In this document: positions 22,261 to 34,080 of the stretch, one piece after another
Layout: every line of letters begins with the position of its first letter
How positions within the stretch are numbered: position 1 is the first letter of the stretch
Source: Cercis canadensis
Taxonomy: Eukaryota > Streptophyta > Magnoliopsida > Fabales > Fabaceae
Reading direction: 5' to 3'
Assembly: GCA_003255065.1 (NCBI GenBank)
Contig: QAOA01001795.1
Span: 126,060-190,059 of the forward strand
DNA length: 64,000 bases
Position numbers and translations under genes: made by a program
Notes under the pieces: generated by a model
What the model saw: the letters and a program-made list of their open reading frames with translations, nothing else
Database searches by the model: none
Told to the model about the DNA's origin: nothing

Positions 22261-22514
22261 TTAACGGTATATTAGCAATATTAATAGTAACCAACTAGGT
22301 CCTAATTTGGATTTTGAAATTCTTGTTAGTAAATCTGGTTCAAATATTTTATCTGTTGTTAACTTGTTTCTCTCAATTGCTTATCCTACTTTAATCTTGG
22401 TGTATACGAGGTACTCTCGATTCCAGCTCATTAGCTTTTGATCCTGAGATTAAGAAAACAGCTCGAAGACTTCGCAAGCAAGCTAGAGGAGCCAGATAAG
22501 CACAACCGACAGTT

Positions 22515-23924
22515 ATGGCAGAACAAAACCAGAATCCTCCAGTGCATAATAATGGCAATGGAGTTGCACAAAACCCTCTACCTCGAACCCTCATGGAGTA
22601 TTCCATCCTAACAGCCGCAGGATGTAGAGCAAGTATAACAGGACCACCTGTTCAAGCCAATCACTTTGAACTCAAACCAGCTCTGCTTCAGCTAGTACAG
22701 CACAATCAGTTCAGTGGAAGTGTGCTAGAAGATCCAAATGGACATATAGCAAACTTTCTGCAGATTTGTGACACGGTGAAGTTGAATGAGGTCAGCGATG
22801 ATGCAATTCGACTCAGGCTCTTTCCTTTTTCTGTGTGAGATAAGGCTAGAAGCTGGTTGGATTCTCAACCAAGGGGCAGCATCACCACTTGGTCAGATTT
22901 GGTGAATAAGTTTCTCGCTCGGTATTTCCCTCCTTCCAAATCAGCAAGGTTGAGGATAGAGATTACTTCATTTCGCCAACAAGATGGAGAATCGTTGAGT
23001 GAGGCTTGGGAGCGGTACAATGATATACTGAGGAGATGCCCGCATCACTCTTTTGAATTTTGGATCCAAGTCCAGAGTTTTTACAACGGTATGCTTCCTC
23101 ACACAAAGGCAAATGTGGATGCTGCAACAGGAGGAGTTGTGAATTATAAAACTTCGGAGCAAGCCTAGGACTTGTTTGAGAAAATGGCTTGTAATGACTA
23201 CCATAGTTAAGGAGAGAGATTCATAGTCAAGAGAGGCGTAATGGAAGTCGGGACACTAGATGCACTGTTAGCCCAGAACAAGTTATTAACACAGCAGGTG
23301 GCTGAGCTGTCCAAGAAGTTTGAGACTGTCAACGTGAATGCAGTTAACTTCTCTCCACTAGTTTGTGACTTTTGTGCAAGGAACCATGTTAATGGAGAGT
23401 GCCCGGGCAACATGTTTGGCCTTCTAGTGTCTCAAGAGCAAGTGAACTACATGGGAAATCCTCTAAGACCTCAGAATAATCCTTATGCTCCTACGTATAA
23501 TCCGGGGTGGAGGAATCACCCAAATTTCTCATGGGGTAATCAAGGAAATCAATGGGGTTCTCATAGACCCAACTATGCATATCAGTCCCCACAACAATCA
23601 ACTCAAGGTCATGCTTCACAATCTCAACCCAATGAGAAGAGTCCTTCTTTGGAGAATGCACTAGAGAAATTGACCACTCAAACCTCAGCTTTCATTCAGA
23701 AAACTGCAACGTTTATGAAAGAAACTAAGAGCGGGTTCAGAAATCAAGATGCATTAATTCGGAAGTTGGAAACTCAAGTTGGACAGATAGCAAGACAATT
23801 GGTAGACAGACCTCAAGGGTCCTTGCCCAGTGATACTATTCCAAATCCTAAGGAGCATGTGAAGGCCATAACTACAAGGAGCGGAAAAGTGCTGGAGCCC
23901 ATCCCAAGACAAAAAAAAAACTAG
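22515..23924 (+). pseudogene. Gag of Athila-like element, three stops
   Basis: Starts MAEQNQNPPVHNNGNG. The retrotransposon-gag capsid segment runs through SWLDSQPRGSITTWSDLV and FRQQDGESLSEAWERYNDIL. A zinc-knuckle-like CDFCARNHVNGEC follows, then NPGWRNHPNFSWGN and a Gln-rich part. Three stops interrupt one frame: TGA at 22836, where the second copy near 63737 has CGA, TAG near 23166 and TAA near 23208. At the A10 run near 23911-23920 the frame shifts before protease. In this lineage Gag packages the RNA. Confidence 0.9.
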
Positions 23925-24013
23925 AAGAGGAAGATGATAAGGTCACTAGGACAAATGGAAACACAGCATCTAGCCGTCCCACAGAGGCAGAAAGTAGAGA
24001 AGAAAGGGAGAAA

Positions 24014-24649
24014 TTGACCAGACCTTGTGCTACAATACCTCCAGTCAAGGTGCCTTTTCCTCAAAGGCTCAAAAAACACCATGATGAAAAGCAATTCAGT
24101 AAGTTCTTAGAGGTTTTCAAGAAGTTGCAGATAAACATACCTTTTGCTGAAGCGCTGGAACAAATGCCATCCTATGTTAAATTTATGAAGGATCTTCTGA
24201 CCAAGAAAAGAAGAATCGGAGATGATGAGACAATCATGTTGACTGAGGAGTGCAGTGCTATTCTACAGAGGAAATTGCCTCCAAAGCTCAAAGATCCTGG
24301 AAGTTTCTCCATTTCGTGCACTATTGGAGACATCACTTTTGGGAAGGCATTATGTGATCTGGGAGCGAGTGTGAGTCTTATGCCTCTGTCCATCTTCAAG
24401 AAGTTGGGAATTGGTCAAGCAAAACCCACCATGATTACGCTTCAACTTGCCGACCAGTCTATCAAACATCCCTACGGTCTAGTAGAGGATGTCTTGGTTA
24501 AGGTTGACAAGTTCATCTTTTCGATGGATTTTGTTGTCCTAGACATGGAGGAGGATGGAGAGATTCCACTGATCTTGGGACGGTCATTTCTAGCTACTGG
24601 GAGAGCATTGATAGATGTAGCTGATGAGACTCTGACTCTGAAAGTTTAA
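24014..24649 (+). CDS. aspartic protease region of Athila-like polyprotein
   Basis: An open stretch of 211 codons covering the Gag-protease linker and protease. LEQMPSYVKFMKDLL and CSAILQRKLPPKLKD precede the active site FGKALCDLGASVSLMPLS, with the D-L-G-A-S form typical of the lineage. The flap and C-terminal part read FSMDFVVLDMEEDGEIPLILGRSFL in sequence. No start codon is expected, because in this family it is released from a polyprotein. It ends at a TAA after LTLKV that fits a CAA codon changed by one C to T, after which the same frame continues into RT. Confidence 0.85.
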   Translation: MTRPCATIPPVKVPFPQRLKKHHDEKQFSKFLEVFKKLQINIPFAEALEQMPSYVKFMKDLLTKKRRIGDDETIMLTEECSAILQRKLPPKLKDPGSFSISCTIGDITFGKALCDLGASVSLMPLSIFKKLGIGQAKPTMITLQLADQSIKHPYGLVEDVLVKVDKFIFSMDFVVLDMEEDGEIPLILGRSFLATGRALIDVADETLTLKV

Positions 24650-26620
24650 GATGAGAAGGTGATCTTTAATGTGTTCAGTGCGATGCAACACCCTATGGAG
24701 AAAAAAGAATGTTTCCGCCTGGATATTCTAGACTCTATCATTGCTAGCACGTTGAGGGAGAATCTGACCTCTTGTCCTCTTGAAAGAGTCTTGGTGGATG
24801 CAGTGACCATGATTGATTTAGCAGGAGATTCAGCATGTGCAGAACATGTAGCATTATTGGATGCTCTACCATTGTATTCGACATCCGCACCACCTAAGCT
24901 AGAAGAATTAAAAGAGGATGTGAATCAAGAGCAATCTCCAAAAGTTGAGCTCAAGCCACTGCCGCTGACTTTGAAGTATGCCTTCCTTGGTGAGAATAAT
25001 TCCTCTCCCGTTATCATCAATTCCGAATTAACTAAGGTTGAGGAGGAAAAACTGTTACGGGTGTTGAGGGAGTATAAGAGTGCCATTGGATGGTTGATTG
25101 CTGATTTAAAAGGCATCAGTCCATCCTTTTGTATGCACAAGATCCTCATAGAAGAGAACCATAAAGCTGTCGTACAACCCTAAAGGAGACTGAATCTAAT
25201 CATGAAGGAAGTAGTGCGAAAGGAAGTGGTAAAACTCCTAGATGCTGGAGTTATTTACCCTATCTCGAACAGTTCATGGGTGAGCCCAGTTCAGGTGGTG
25301 CCCAAGAAAGGAAGGACAACAGTGGTGATGAATGAAAAGAATGAACTAATTCCCACTAGAACAGTCACGGGATGGCGCATATGCATCGACTACAGAAAAC
25401 TGAATAATGCCACGAGGAAGGATCATTTCCCTCTCCCATTTATAAATCAAATGCTGGAGCGCTTAGCCGGTCATAAGCATTACTGTTTTCTGGACGGGTA
25501 TTCGGGTTACAACCAGATTGCCATAGCTCCGGAGGATCAGGAAAAGATCGTCTTCACTTGCCCCTATGGAGTGTATACATATCGGAGGATGCCATTCAAA
25601 TTGTGCAATGCCCCGACCACATTTCAAAGGTGTATGCTTTCCATATTCTCTAACATGAATGAGAAATTTATAGAAATTTTTATGGATGACTTTTCTGTTT
25701 TTGGCTCTTTTTATGATACATGCTTGCATAATCTGTCTTTAGTGTTAAAAAGATGCCAAGAAACCAATTTGGTTTTGAATTGGGAAAAGTGTCATTTTAT
25801 GGTCAGAAAGGGGATTGTCTTAGGACATAAAATTTCTGCCAAGGAGATAGAGGTAGATAGGGCTAAAGTAGAGGTGATTGAAAAATTGCCCCCTTCTACT
25901 AATGTAAAAGGGGTGCGTAGTTTTTTGGGACACACTGGCTTTTATAGAAGATTCATCCAGGATTTTTCTAAAATTGCTAAACCCCTGTGTAACTTACTTG
26001 TTAAAGATGAAACTTTTACTTTCAATAAGGAATGTCTGTTAGCTTTTAATACATTGAAGTAAAAGTTGATTACTGCCCCTGTGGTGATCCCACTTGATTG
26101 GGATTTACCTTTTGAACTTATGTGTGATGCTAGTGATATAGCTGTAGGTGCTGTTTTGGGGCAGAGAAAAAACAAGTTATTGCATGTCATATACTATGCA
26201 AGCCATGTGCTAGATTCTGTTCAACTTAACTATGCCACTACTGAAAAAGAGTTGTTAGCTATTATTTTTGCATTTGATAAATTCCGCTCTTATTTAGTAG
26301 GTGCCAAGGTTATTGTATATACTGATCATGTAGCTCTTAGGTATCTCTTTGCTAAGCAGGATTCCAAGCTTAGGCTCATCCTTTGGATCTTGTTGTTGCA
26401 AGAATTTGATCTTGAGATCAAGGACAAGAAAGACATGGACAATGTGGTAGCTGATCACCTATCTAGGATTGAGCAACAAGAGAAGAACCAAGCTCCACCT
26501 CTTCCTATTAATGAGGAATTCCCAAACGAGCAGCTCTTTGCAGTGCACAGCTTGCCATGGTATGCTGATTTTGCTAACTTTAAAGCTGCTAAGGTCCTAC
26601 CTATGGATCTAAACTCCTAA
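24650..26620 (+). pseudogene. reverse transcriptase and RNase H of Athila-like element, four stops
   Basis: The linker reads LKPLPLTLKYAFLGENN. RT then shows WRICIDYRKLNNATRKDHFP, FLDGYSGYNQIAIAPEDQ and the catalytic FMDDFSVFG, followed by FLGHTGFYRRFIQDFSKI. RNase H shows [43 protein letters not shown] and [11 protein letters not shown]; Asp-Glu-Asp-Asp catalytic residues appear present. The frame is constant from 24014 to 26620, interrupted by TAA codons at 24647, 25181, 26060 and 26618. At least the first three sit where a Gln codon would fit. Confidence 0.9.
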
Positions 26621-26674
26621 CAGTTAAAGAGATTCCTTCATGAGGCTAAGTTCTATGTCTGGGACGAGCCTTAT

Positions 26675-27844
26675 TTGCTGCGAAAATGTGTTGAGGGGCT
26701 TTTGAGGAGATGTGTCCCACAAGAAGAGGTGAAGGATATATTGTGGCATTGCCATGCTTCAGACTATGGTGGCCATTTCAGTGGAGATCGGACAGCTGCC
26801 AAAGTTCTCCAATCAGGGTTTTACTGGCCAACAGTCTTCAAAGACACCTACGACTATGTGAAGACGTGTGACCGCTGCCAAAGGTCTGGCAACATCTCAA
26901 AAAGGCATGAAATGCCTCTGAATTTAGTACTTGAAGTTGAATTGTTTGATGTTTGGGGAATAGATTTCATGGGTCCTTTCCCATCATCATACTCTAATGA
27001 GTATATTCTGGTCGCAGTCGATTACGTGTCTAAATGGGTTGAAGCAACTGCCACTAGAACCGATGATGCTCAGGTAGTTATGAGTTTCCTCAAGAAGAAT
27101 ATATTCTCAAGATTTGGAGTTCCAAGAGCTTTGATCAATGATGAGGGCACTCATTTCTGCAACAAGCGAATGGACGCTTTACTGAGCAAGTATAGAGTGA
27201 GGCACCGCATAGCAACTCCATATCATCCACAAACCAGTGGTCAAGTTGAAGTGTCAAACAGAGAGTTGAAGAGGATTCTTGAGAAGACTGTCAGCGCCTC
27301 TAGAAAGGATTGGGCTCTGAAGCTCGATGATGCTCTTTGGGCATACCGCACTACATTGAAAACACCTCTTGGCATGTCCCCGTACCAGTTAGTGTATGGC
27401 AAGGCTTGTCATTTGCCTGTGGAATTGGAGCACAAAGCATGGTGGGCCATTAAGATCCTTAATTTTGACCTGGCAAAAGCAGAGGAAAAAAGGGTCCTTT
27501 AACTTCACGAATTGGAAGAATTCAGATATAAAGCTTATGAGAGTTCCAAGCTTTACAAAGAGAAGACAAAGCGATGACATGATAAGAGAATCATCCAAAG
27601 GATTTTTGAACCAGGACAACAAGTCTTGCTGTATAATTCAAGATTGAGACTCTTCCCGAGAAAGCTGAAATCAAGGTGGTTAGGACCATTTATGATCAAG
27701 ACAGTATATCCCTATGGAGCTATTGAGGTGGCTGACATGGAAATGGGAAGGAGTTTCAAGGTTAATGGGCAACGACTTAAGCATTATTGGGGAGATGGGG
27801 TTAAACACCAGATTTCTTCAATAGTCCTCACTGCACCAGCATAA
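26675..27844 (+). pseudogene. integrase of Athila-like element, two stops near the C-terminus
   Basis: The HHCC zinc finger is visible as [14 protein letters not shown] with CDRCQRSG. The DDE core follows in [30 protein letters not shown] and [13 protein letters not shown], all three acidic residues present. The first 275 codons are open. A TAA after KRVL (27500-27502) and a TGA within KR*HDKR (27575) are followed in the same frame by the C-terminal part VLLYNSRLRLFPRKLKSRW and FKVNGQRLKHYWGD. The final stop is at 27842-27844. Both internal stops fit single C:G to T:A changes (Gln and Trp codons). Confidence 0.9.
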
Positions 27845-29609
27845 TCTCCGAGATAGTCTGGCTGAGGACTTTAAATTAAGCGCTTCTTGGGAGGCAACCC
27901 AAGTTTTTAACCCTTTGTCCTTATTTACTTTTAGTTGTTTTCATTGTGTCTTTGTTTTTCATTCTCATTGTTGTCATTTTGTTCATTAAATTTTACTTTT
28001 GGCATATCAGGAGAGAACACGGCCAGTGACACGCCCGTGTCATGACTCGTGTGAAGAGGGCAGAGAGCTTAGGAAGACTACACGGTCTGGAACACGCCTG
28101 TGTCATGACCCGTGTTCACCATACAGAGAGCTCAGAGGAGATACACGGGCACACACATGGCCGTGGCAGTGAGCGTACAACTCTCACAGGAATCCAACAG
28201 GCAGACAGGGTCTCTGACACGTCCGTGTTCATCCCCGTGTCACTTACCCAGAACTAATTGTCAATAGACACGCCCATGTGTTGTCTCAGGTAAGTATTTA
28301 ATATTGCCATATCACGAACACGGTCACTAACACGGCTGTGTTGTGACCGTGTCACTTAATTTAAATATTCTCACTTTGGACACGGCCTGAGACACGAGAA
28401 GGTCACCCCCGTGTCACTTAAACACCCCACGTGTTTTCCCCTTGTCTCTCCCTTAACGCACGACACGCCCTCAGAACACGTCCGTGTTGTGGGCGTGTCA
28501 CTCAGAAACTTTAAAAACTGAGTTCAGAGGCCATTTCATCACTTCAGAAATTCCTCTTCTTCTCATTCTCTCTCAAATCCCTAGCTATACCGAGCATCCC
28601 ACATCAGCACACACATTGCCCCATTCCCTCACATCAGCACACACAGTTCAGCAGTTCTTTGGCAAATTTTGATTACTCCTGCTTCCTACAAGTATGGAAT
28701 TCCTATTTTTCTTGTTTTCTACTATGTCTTGGTTATGAGTGTTTGCTCTATGTGCCTAGTTTAGTTCCTATGGCAGTAAGGGAGAATATCAACTAGGTTG
28801 CACAAGAATTGGAATCATAACACTACTGAAATAACTGCTGCATAATTTGCATTTAGTGAGGAAATTTAGGATAGCATAATATTCATGATTGACTGTAAGA
28901 ATAAATCATTGTGGGAATGAATGATGTGATCTTATTGTCCCTTTGTTATTATGGTTGATCATGAGAACATCATAAGATAGTAACTGTGGGTGGAATGTTT
29001 AAGAAATACCTGATTTGGAAATTTGATGATTAGGAAAAATTTGATAAATGTTGAGGAATAGGCTTGGTCTCCTTGAAAATACTGATCCTATAACACCACC
29101 ATTGATTACCTTGCCAGGAAAAATGTATTTGTGACACAGTTACAGTATGCTAGGAGTAACATTATTGGTGTATTGGGTAACTTGTCTTGTAGAATGGCCA
29201 GTGCTTGAGTTTTAATAACAATTTTGATATTGATCATTGTCAGCAGGAGTTTGTAGCTTGTGAGACTTGTATTTGCCTAATAGCTATACTCATTTATTCT
29301 AGCCTGACATTAAGCCCTTGGTCTGTAATGTTGTCATTTTGTACTTCCCATTCCTATAGACAATGTCATTAAATTAGTGTTTTGGATTCTGCTGGTTTAC
29401 TGGACATTGTTGATGGTAGGAGTCTATTGTGTATTGTTATGAGTTTCTATGCATTACCTATTTCCTTTAGTTAAGGAATGTGGGGAGTTGTCCCTCAAAT
29501 GACTAAATCTGACCTTGTTATTGCAATTATTACATTGGTTGTGAACTGTGTTGAAAATTGTCCATCCTTGGTGACTCACTTATTAAATTTGTTTTTCCAG
29601 GACACCAAC
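27845..29609 (+). other. spacer between pol and envelope-position ORF, with dyad-rich part
   Basis: The first part has the gggaggcaaccca motif (27889-27901) that also appears in the older copy at 12719-12731. From about 28015 to 28500 the sequence is packed with half-sites and full dyads such as acacggcc, cgcccgtgtc and cacgcctgtg. From 28700 to 29600 it is AT-rich and non-coding. It ends in a pyrimidine-rich ttgtttttccag followed by gac at 29590-29604, a good splice-acceptor pattern before the next ORF. Confidence 0.65.
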
Positions 29610-30992
29610 ATGACAAAGCGCACTGATGATGCTCAACCACGCCGGGAGAAGTTGAAGACGAGGAAGAACCGTCCAAACCCCCCAGAGTCACCTTCTCCAC
29701 CTGTTAAGAAGAAAAGATCAGGAGCCGCAGACACTTCAGTTCATCCTTTCCTCAGATTCCAAGAGGTTGAGCACCAGGAGCGGCTAGCCAAGCTCTCCAC
29801 CAAGTCATTTGAGCCAAGTCGATACCCAGTGTGACTTGTGCTGCAAGAATTGGGGCTCGACCAAGAAGTGAGGCAGCTCCTTAGTAGCAGCCCTTGGGCC
29901 ACCATCTTCGAGAGTCAGGAGCCCATCTACAAAGAACTCATGCTGGAAGTCCTGGCCACAGTGGAGGTCAATGCCACCTTCACCACTTCGAGCACCACAT
30001 GGAATGAGCCAGATACAATTTGGTTCCGCCTTGGCTCGTCCATGCATAGCATGAGTCTCAAGGAATTCACCATAGCAGCGGAGCTTGCACTTGTAGGGTT
30101 CGTCTACACTGGATACGAACTCGACTGGTCGTTCATCGGTGAAGAACCTGGCACCTACCGGAGAGAAGTGAGCACAGAAACGGTTTACGAGGCTAAGCAG
30201 TCAAAGGCATCCACTCTTCGCTCACCAGCTCTTCGAGTCATTCACAAGCTGCTGGTCCATTCACTTAATGCCCGACGGGAGAGCACCGGAGTGGTCAGCA
30301 AGAAGGACTTATTCTTCCTCCGATGCATCCAGGAGGGGAAACCCTGCCACCTCGGCTATGCCTTCATTCAGCTAATCAAGGGTTACCTCCAACGAGGCAA
30401 CTTTGGAGCCATAGGTGGAGGTTCTGTCATCACCCGCCTCGCTCGCCACTTGGATGTTTTGGGTGATGAGTCCACCCTCACTGTTGCCTGCAGACCGGTG
30501 TCGCTGGGCATGGACACACTGAGAGCAATGGGGATGGTGGAGCGCCGTACTGAGAGCCAGGGCACCTACTTTGCCCTAGCCGGTGCTCCACCACGAGTAG
30601 TACCTGGCAGTCCACCAGTTGAGGAGCCAGCAATGGAGGCCCCGGTGAGCGATGCACCACCACCATCTGAAGATCCACCGGCAGCGGGGCCAAGCACATC
30701 CGCACCTTCCCCGCCACAACCATCTCCTACTATCCCATCCACCGAAGCTGACGAGGAAGATAGGAAACCAACAGCCCTCGAGAGGCAGTTGGCTCGGATC
30801 GAAGTTGAAGTAGATGGCACCAGAACCCGAGTCAACCGCTTGATCCTAGACAATGGGAGGGAGAGACATCATAGGCATCAGTGGATGTCCTATGAGCTGG
30901 CACATCACCAGTGGGTGCAATCCACTCTACAGATGATGTGTCAGTCCTTGGGACTCCAGCCTCCACCTCCACCTCGTCCGCCTACCTTTTAG
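29610..30992 (+). pseudogene. Athila ORF at the envelope position (ORF-1 / env-like), one stop
   Basis: One frame of 460 codons from ATG at 29610, interrupted by a single TGA at 29832-29834. The N-terminus is basic and proline-rich (MTKRTDDAQPRREKLKTRKN, PESPSPPVKKKRSG), resembling a nuclear-localisation segment. The middle has the pattern WNEPDTIWFRLGSSMHSMSL and EFTIAAELALVGFVYTGYEL that I recognise from the Athila ORF-1 family. The C-terminal third is a Pro/Ser/Ala-rich linker, then a charged helix and a Pro-rich end. No signal peptide or convincing transmembrane segment is seen, so an envelope role is not supported by sequence. A splice-acceptor-like ttttccag lies just upstream, suggesting a spliced subgenomic RNA. 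Confidence 0.75.
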
Positions 30993-32018
30993 GATCCAGC
31001 GGACGATGCCGACATCACACCGGCAGTGTAGCAGATTCGGCCGCCGCGCACCTCATCCCGACCTCTACGATCCGACTCTCCACCATCCACCGACCAACCT
31101 TCTGAAGCACCTTCCAGGGAGTAGTTTAAACTACTTTCTCATTTTCTTTTCATTCATTTATATTTCAATGTCTGTTTGATTCTGTTTCTGCATTCACCAT
31201 TTATTTGTGTGTCATTCATTGTGGACAATGCATGATTTAAGTGTGGAGGAGGGGGGTAGAATTTCTTAAGTATATACATGTGAGTCCTCTGGCATGTAGA
31301 ACGGGAATAATGTACCTCTGGAATCTCTTGGATAACTGGTTTTGAAGTGTACTTAAGTTTTTATGCTTAGTAGTCTACTTTGAGGCTTGCTGCATTAGGA
31401 AGTAACTATTGAAGTTTAATGGACTTAGGAGTGCTAGAAATTAGTTTATACTTGCTAAACTTGAAGTTTGTAGTTAGAATACCCTGTGCTGAATACTGGT
31501 TTTTCTTTGCTTATTAATGCCTTTAAAAAAAAAATATCATTATTTGATTTCGAGTGGTGATCCATTATGAGCATAGTGGGGCTCTGCTCCTCTACCTTCT
31601 GTGCCTGAAACTGGAGAATGATATAAGTATGCCAATGAAGCATAACTAGTTGAATGTGGGTCGCAGGCAATGGCCGGACACCACATCCTAGGACCTCTAA
31701 CTATGCAAGAAAAGAAAAGAAAGAAAAAAAAAAAGAGAGTAAAGAATGACACTTGAGTTCTTAGCTTTGAGTATTGGTTTTTTTGTTTGTTATTAGAATA
31801 GAGTAATAAGCACAGGGTAATTCTCTCTAGATACTGAGAGTGTAACTAAGGCAAACTGTTAAGCAATCACTGAGTCCATAAAATGAAGTAGTAACTGAGT
31901 AATGCAGCTGCTCATTGTAGGATGTCTTGCATAATTTTTCGTAGAAATGGAATTGTCTGTCCAGGGAGAGCACCTAAGGCACATGTTCTAGTTTTCATTG
32001 CTTGAGGACAAGCAAATG
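30993..32018 (+). other. 3' untranslated region of Athila-like element
   Basis: Non-coding. It contains a purine tract ggaggagggggg at 31244-31255, resembling an additional internal PPT, and an A-rich run near 31710-31735. No ORF with family resemblance. Confidence 0.6.
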
Positions 32019-32036
32019 TCTAAGTGTGGGGGTATT
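32019..32036 (+). promoter_or_regulatory. polypurine tract region of Athila-like element
   Basis: ctaagtgtgggggtattt lies directly before the 3' LTR start TGATAC. The purine core is agtgtggggg. Confidence 0.65.
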
Positions 32037-33484
32037 TGATACTTGTCTTTTAGGACTACAAAATCCACGCTTTGATACTGAATTCTTACCTACATTGTGA
32101 GCAAATCTTCTCTAAACATGATGTTTAATCCATAAATTGGCTTTGACAGGTACAAAGATGGGTAATCAGGAAATAAGAAGAATCTGGAAGCAATCCATGG
32201 AGAAAATGGCAAGGAAAGTAGCCTTACACCAAGTTTGTAGGTAGACACGGATAGGAACACGACCGTGTGTACCCCGTGTCTAACATCCAGAGGTTGCTGC
32301 TCAAGCTTATAGGCAAACACGACCTCAAATAAGATCAGACACGGCCGTGTTGATCAAGTAGAATGTCCAAGAGAACAAAGACTAAGTCTAAGGGCAAACA
32401 CGGTCAAGGCAAGAGAAGAACACGGCCGTGTAATAGGCCATGTTGAACAGGCAGAGGCTACAAAGAAAAGACACGCCCAGGTCCAGAAAAGGAATACGGT
32501 CGTGTCAGAGCCGTGTTCGAGCTATTTTTGACCAAATGACCTAATTCTGCACAAGTATAAAAGGAAATCTGATGCATGTGTCATAGGAGGCTGTACTTGG
32601 GAAGAAAAGGAGCAGAAGAACTAGAGGAGGAAGGGGAGCAATTGCGACGGGATCGTCATAGAGTTTCTTCTTCTTCTTCTTCTTTTCATCTCATGTTGAA
32701 CTTTACCTATTTGCTTTTATTGAATTCAAGTATGAGTAGCTAAATTCTTAGAGTTAGGGGTTTGATGTAATTCAATTGTAATGAGGTTTCAAGATTGAAT
32801 AAACTTGTTTTAGTACAACTCCTTTTGTTGAATGGAATTTACTGTTATTAATGCCTTTAAATGCTTAGCTACCATTTGAATGGTTAAAAGATTCGTTTCA
32901 ATACTAGGAATAGTAAGATCCGAATGTGCTTTGTAAATTCTGTCCTAAATTGAGTTAATCTAGAAATAGATAACTTCGTTTAGGTGGTATTAGATTAATT
33001 TCCTAGAACCAAATCACCTAGATTAATTAGTTGTGTCAAGGAATTGGACAAGTAATTGGTATAGGGAGGATTGTTTCACCAAGGAATTGGATTCAATCAC
33101 ATTAAGGAAATAAACCAACAACAAAGGAATTGTAACTGAAATAAGTAGTTCAGTACTATTTCTGAGATTACCTTGTCTATGAGGTAATCGAATTTGCAAG
33201 TGAATCAACCCCCAACCTTTCTTATTCTTATTATCAATTTCACATTTAGATTGTTTCTTAAAGATTGTTACGATATTGTTCGAGTTTTGTTACTTAGTTT
33301 GTTACTTAGTTAATTGCAGCTGCTCATTCTTGAGCTGCCTTCAATCCAAACCATTTATCTTTCCAAATAGAATCTTTATTGGTGAAATTGGTAGTTGCTA
33401 GCTTTAATCCTCGTGGGAACGATACTCTACTCACTATTATATTACTTGTGTGACCCAGTATACTTGCTGGAAAAAGTCCCATCA
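32037..33484 (+). repeat. 3' LTR of Athila-like element
   Basis: It runs from TGATACTTGTC to CCCATCA. Compared with the 5' LTR it has scattered substitutions and a small deletion in the dyad part near 32330-32350. One perfect ACACGGCCGTGT remains at 32420-32431, and others are decayed (for example acacgaccgtgt near 32257). Confidence 0.95.
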
Positions 33485-34080
33485 TGAAACAACAACTTGT
33501 TGATTATGGTATAATTCTAAACAAAATTCCTTTGTTGTGTGATAACACTAGTGCAATAAATATTGCAAGGAATCTTGTTCAGCACTCTCAGACCAAGCAT
33601 ATAGACATACAACATCATTTTCTTAGAGATCATGTTCTCAAGGGTGATATTGAACTTTCTTTTGTTAACACTGAAGATTAGCTTTTGATATTTTTACAAA
33701 ATCCTTAGTTGAAGAAAGATTCTATTTCTTGAGACATGAATTGGGCATGATAAATGTGCCTTGATGAATCATCATTTTGTGTGCATACTGCTTGTTCATA
33801 TGCATTTCACTTATGGCAAAGAAATTTTTGGCTGAAAAATGATTATGGTAAATACTCAATACATCTGAAATTTTTGGGAAAGAAATCTAAATTTTTAACA
33901 ATTTTTTTTTGTGCCCAACATACTTGTTGAACATTTTATTTATAGGCTACCAATTCTCTAAAGAGATTTGATTTCTGTCTAGGCTTTTTATTTTAAAAAG
34001 GGCCACAACAATTCTTTTGGGCAATATTGTTATGTGGACTAATCCATTAAAAGCCTTATTTTCTCATGAAACAGTCTGCT
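33485..34080 (+). pseudogene. SIRE-like RNase H end and 3' tail (right segment)
   Basis: After the TGAAA duplication the reading MKQQLVDYGIILNKIP, LCDNTSAINIARN and HIDIQHHFLRDHVLKGDIE continues the RNase H left at 20771. It goes on past a TAG with FLRHELGMINVP, typical of the end of copia Pol. The following 300 bp are AT-rich tail without a recognisable PPT or 3' LTR, so the right end of this element is uncertain. Confidence 0.85.

Larger units (their letters stand above)
20772..33484 (+). mobile_element. complete Athila-like Ty3/gypsy retrotransposon, about 12.7 kb
   Basis: It has 5' LTR (1465 bp), tRNA-Asp-type PBS, gag, protease, RT, RNase H, integrase, a spacer rich in short dyads, an ORF at the envelope position, PPT and 3' LTR (1448 bp), bounded by a perfect TGAAA duplication. 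The size, PBS type, protease-RT order and post-integrase ORF all fit the Athila lineage of the Tat/Athila branch. The polyprotein has one frame change at an A10 run near 23915 and several in-frame stops, so the copy is probably not autonomous. A second copy begins at 61559. Confidence 0.95.

Noticed and set aside
30383-30853. Antisense open stretches over the envelope-position ORF
   Set aside because: Shadows of a GC-richer real frame on the plus strand.
31244-31255. Second polypurine tract ggaggagggggg in the Athila 3' region
   Set aside because: It could be a central-type PPT, but it is 780 bp from the LTR and nothing else supports priming there; mentioned only within the 3' UTR entry.
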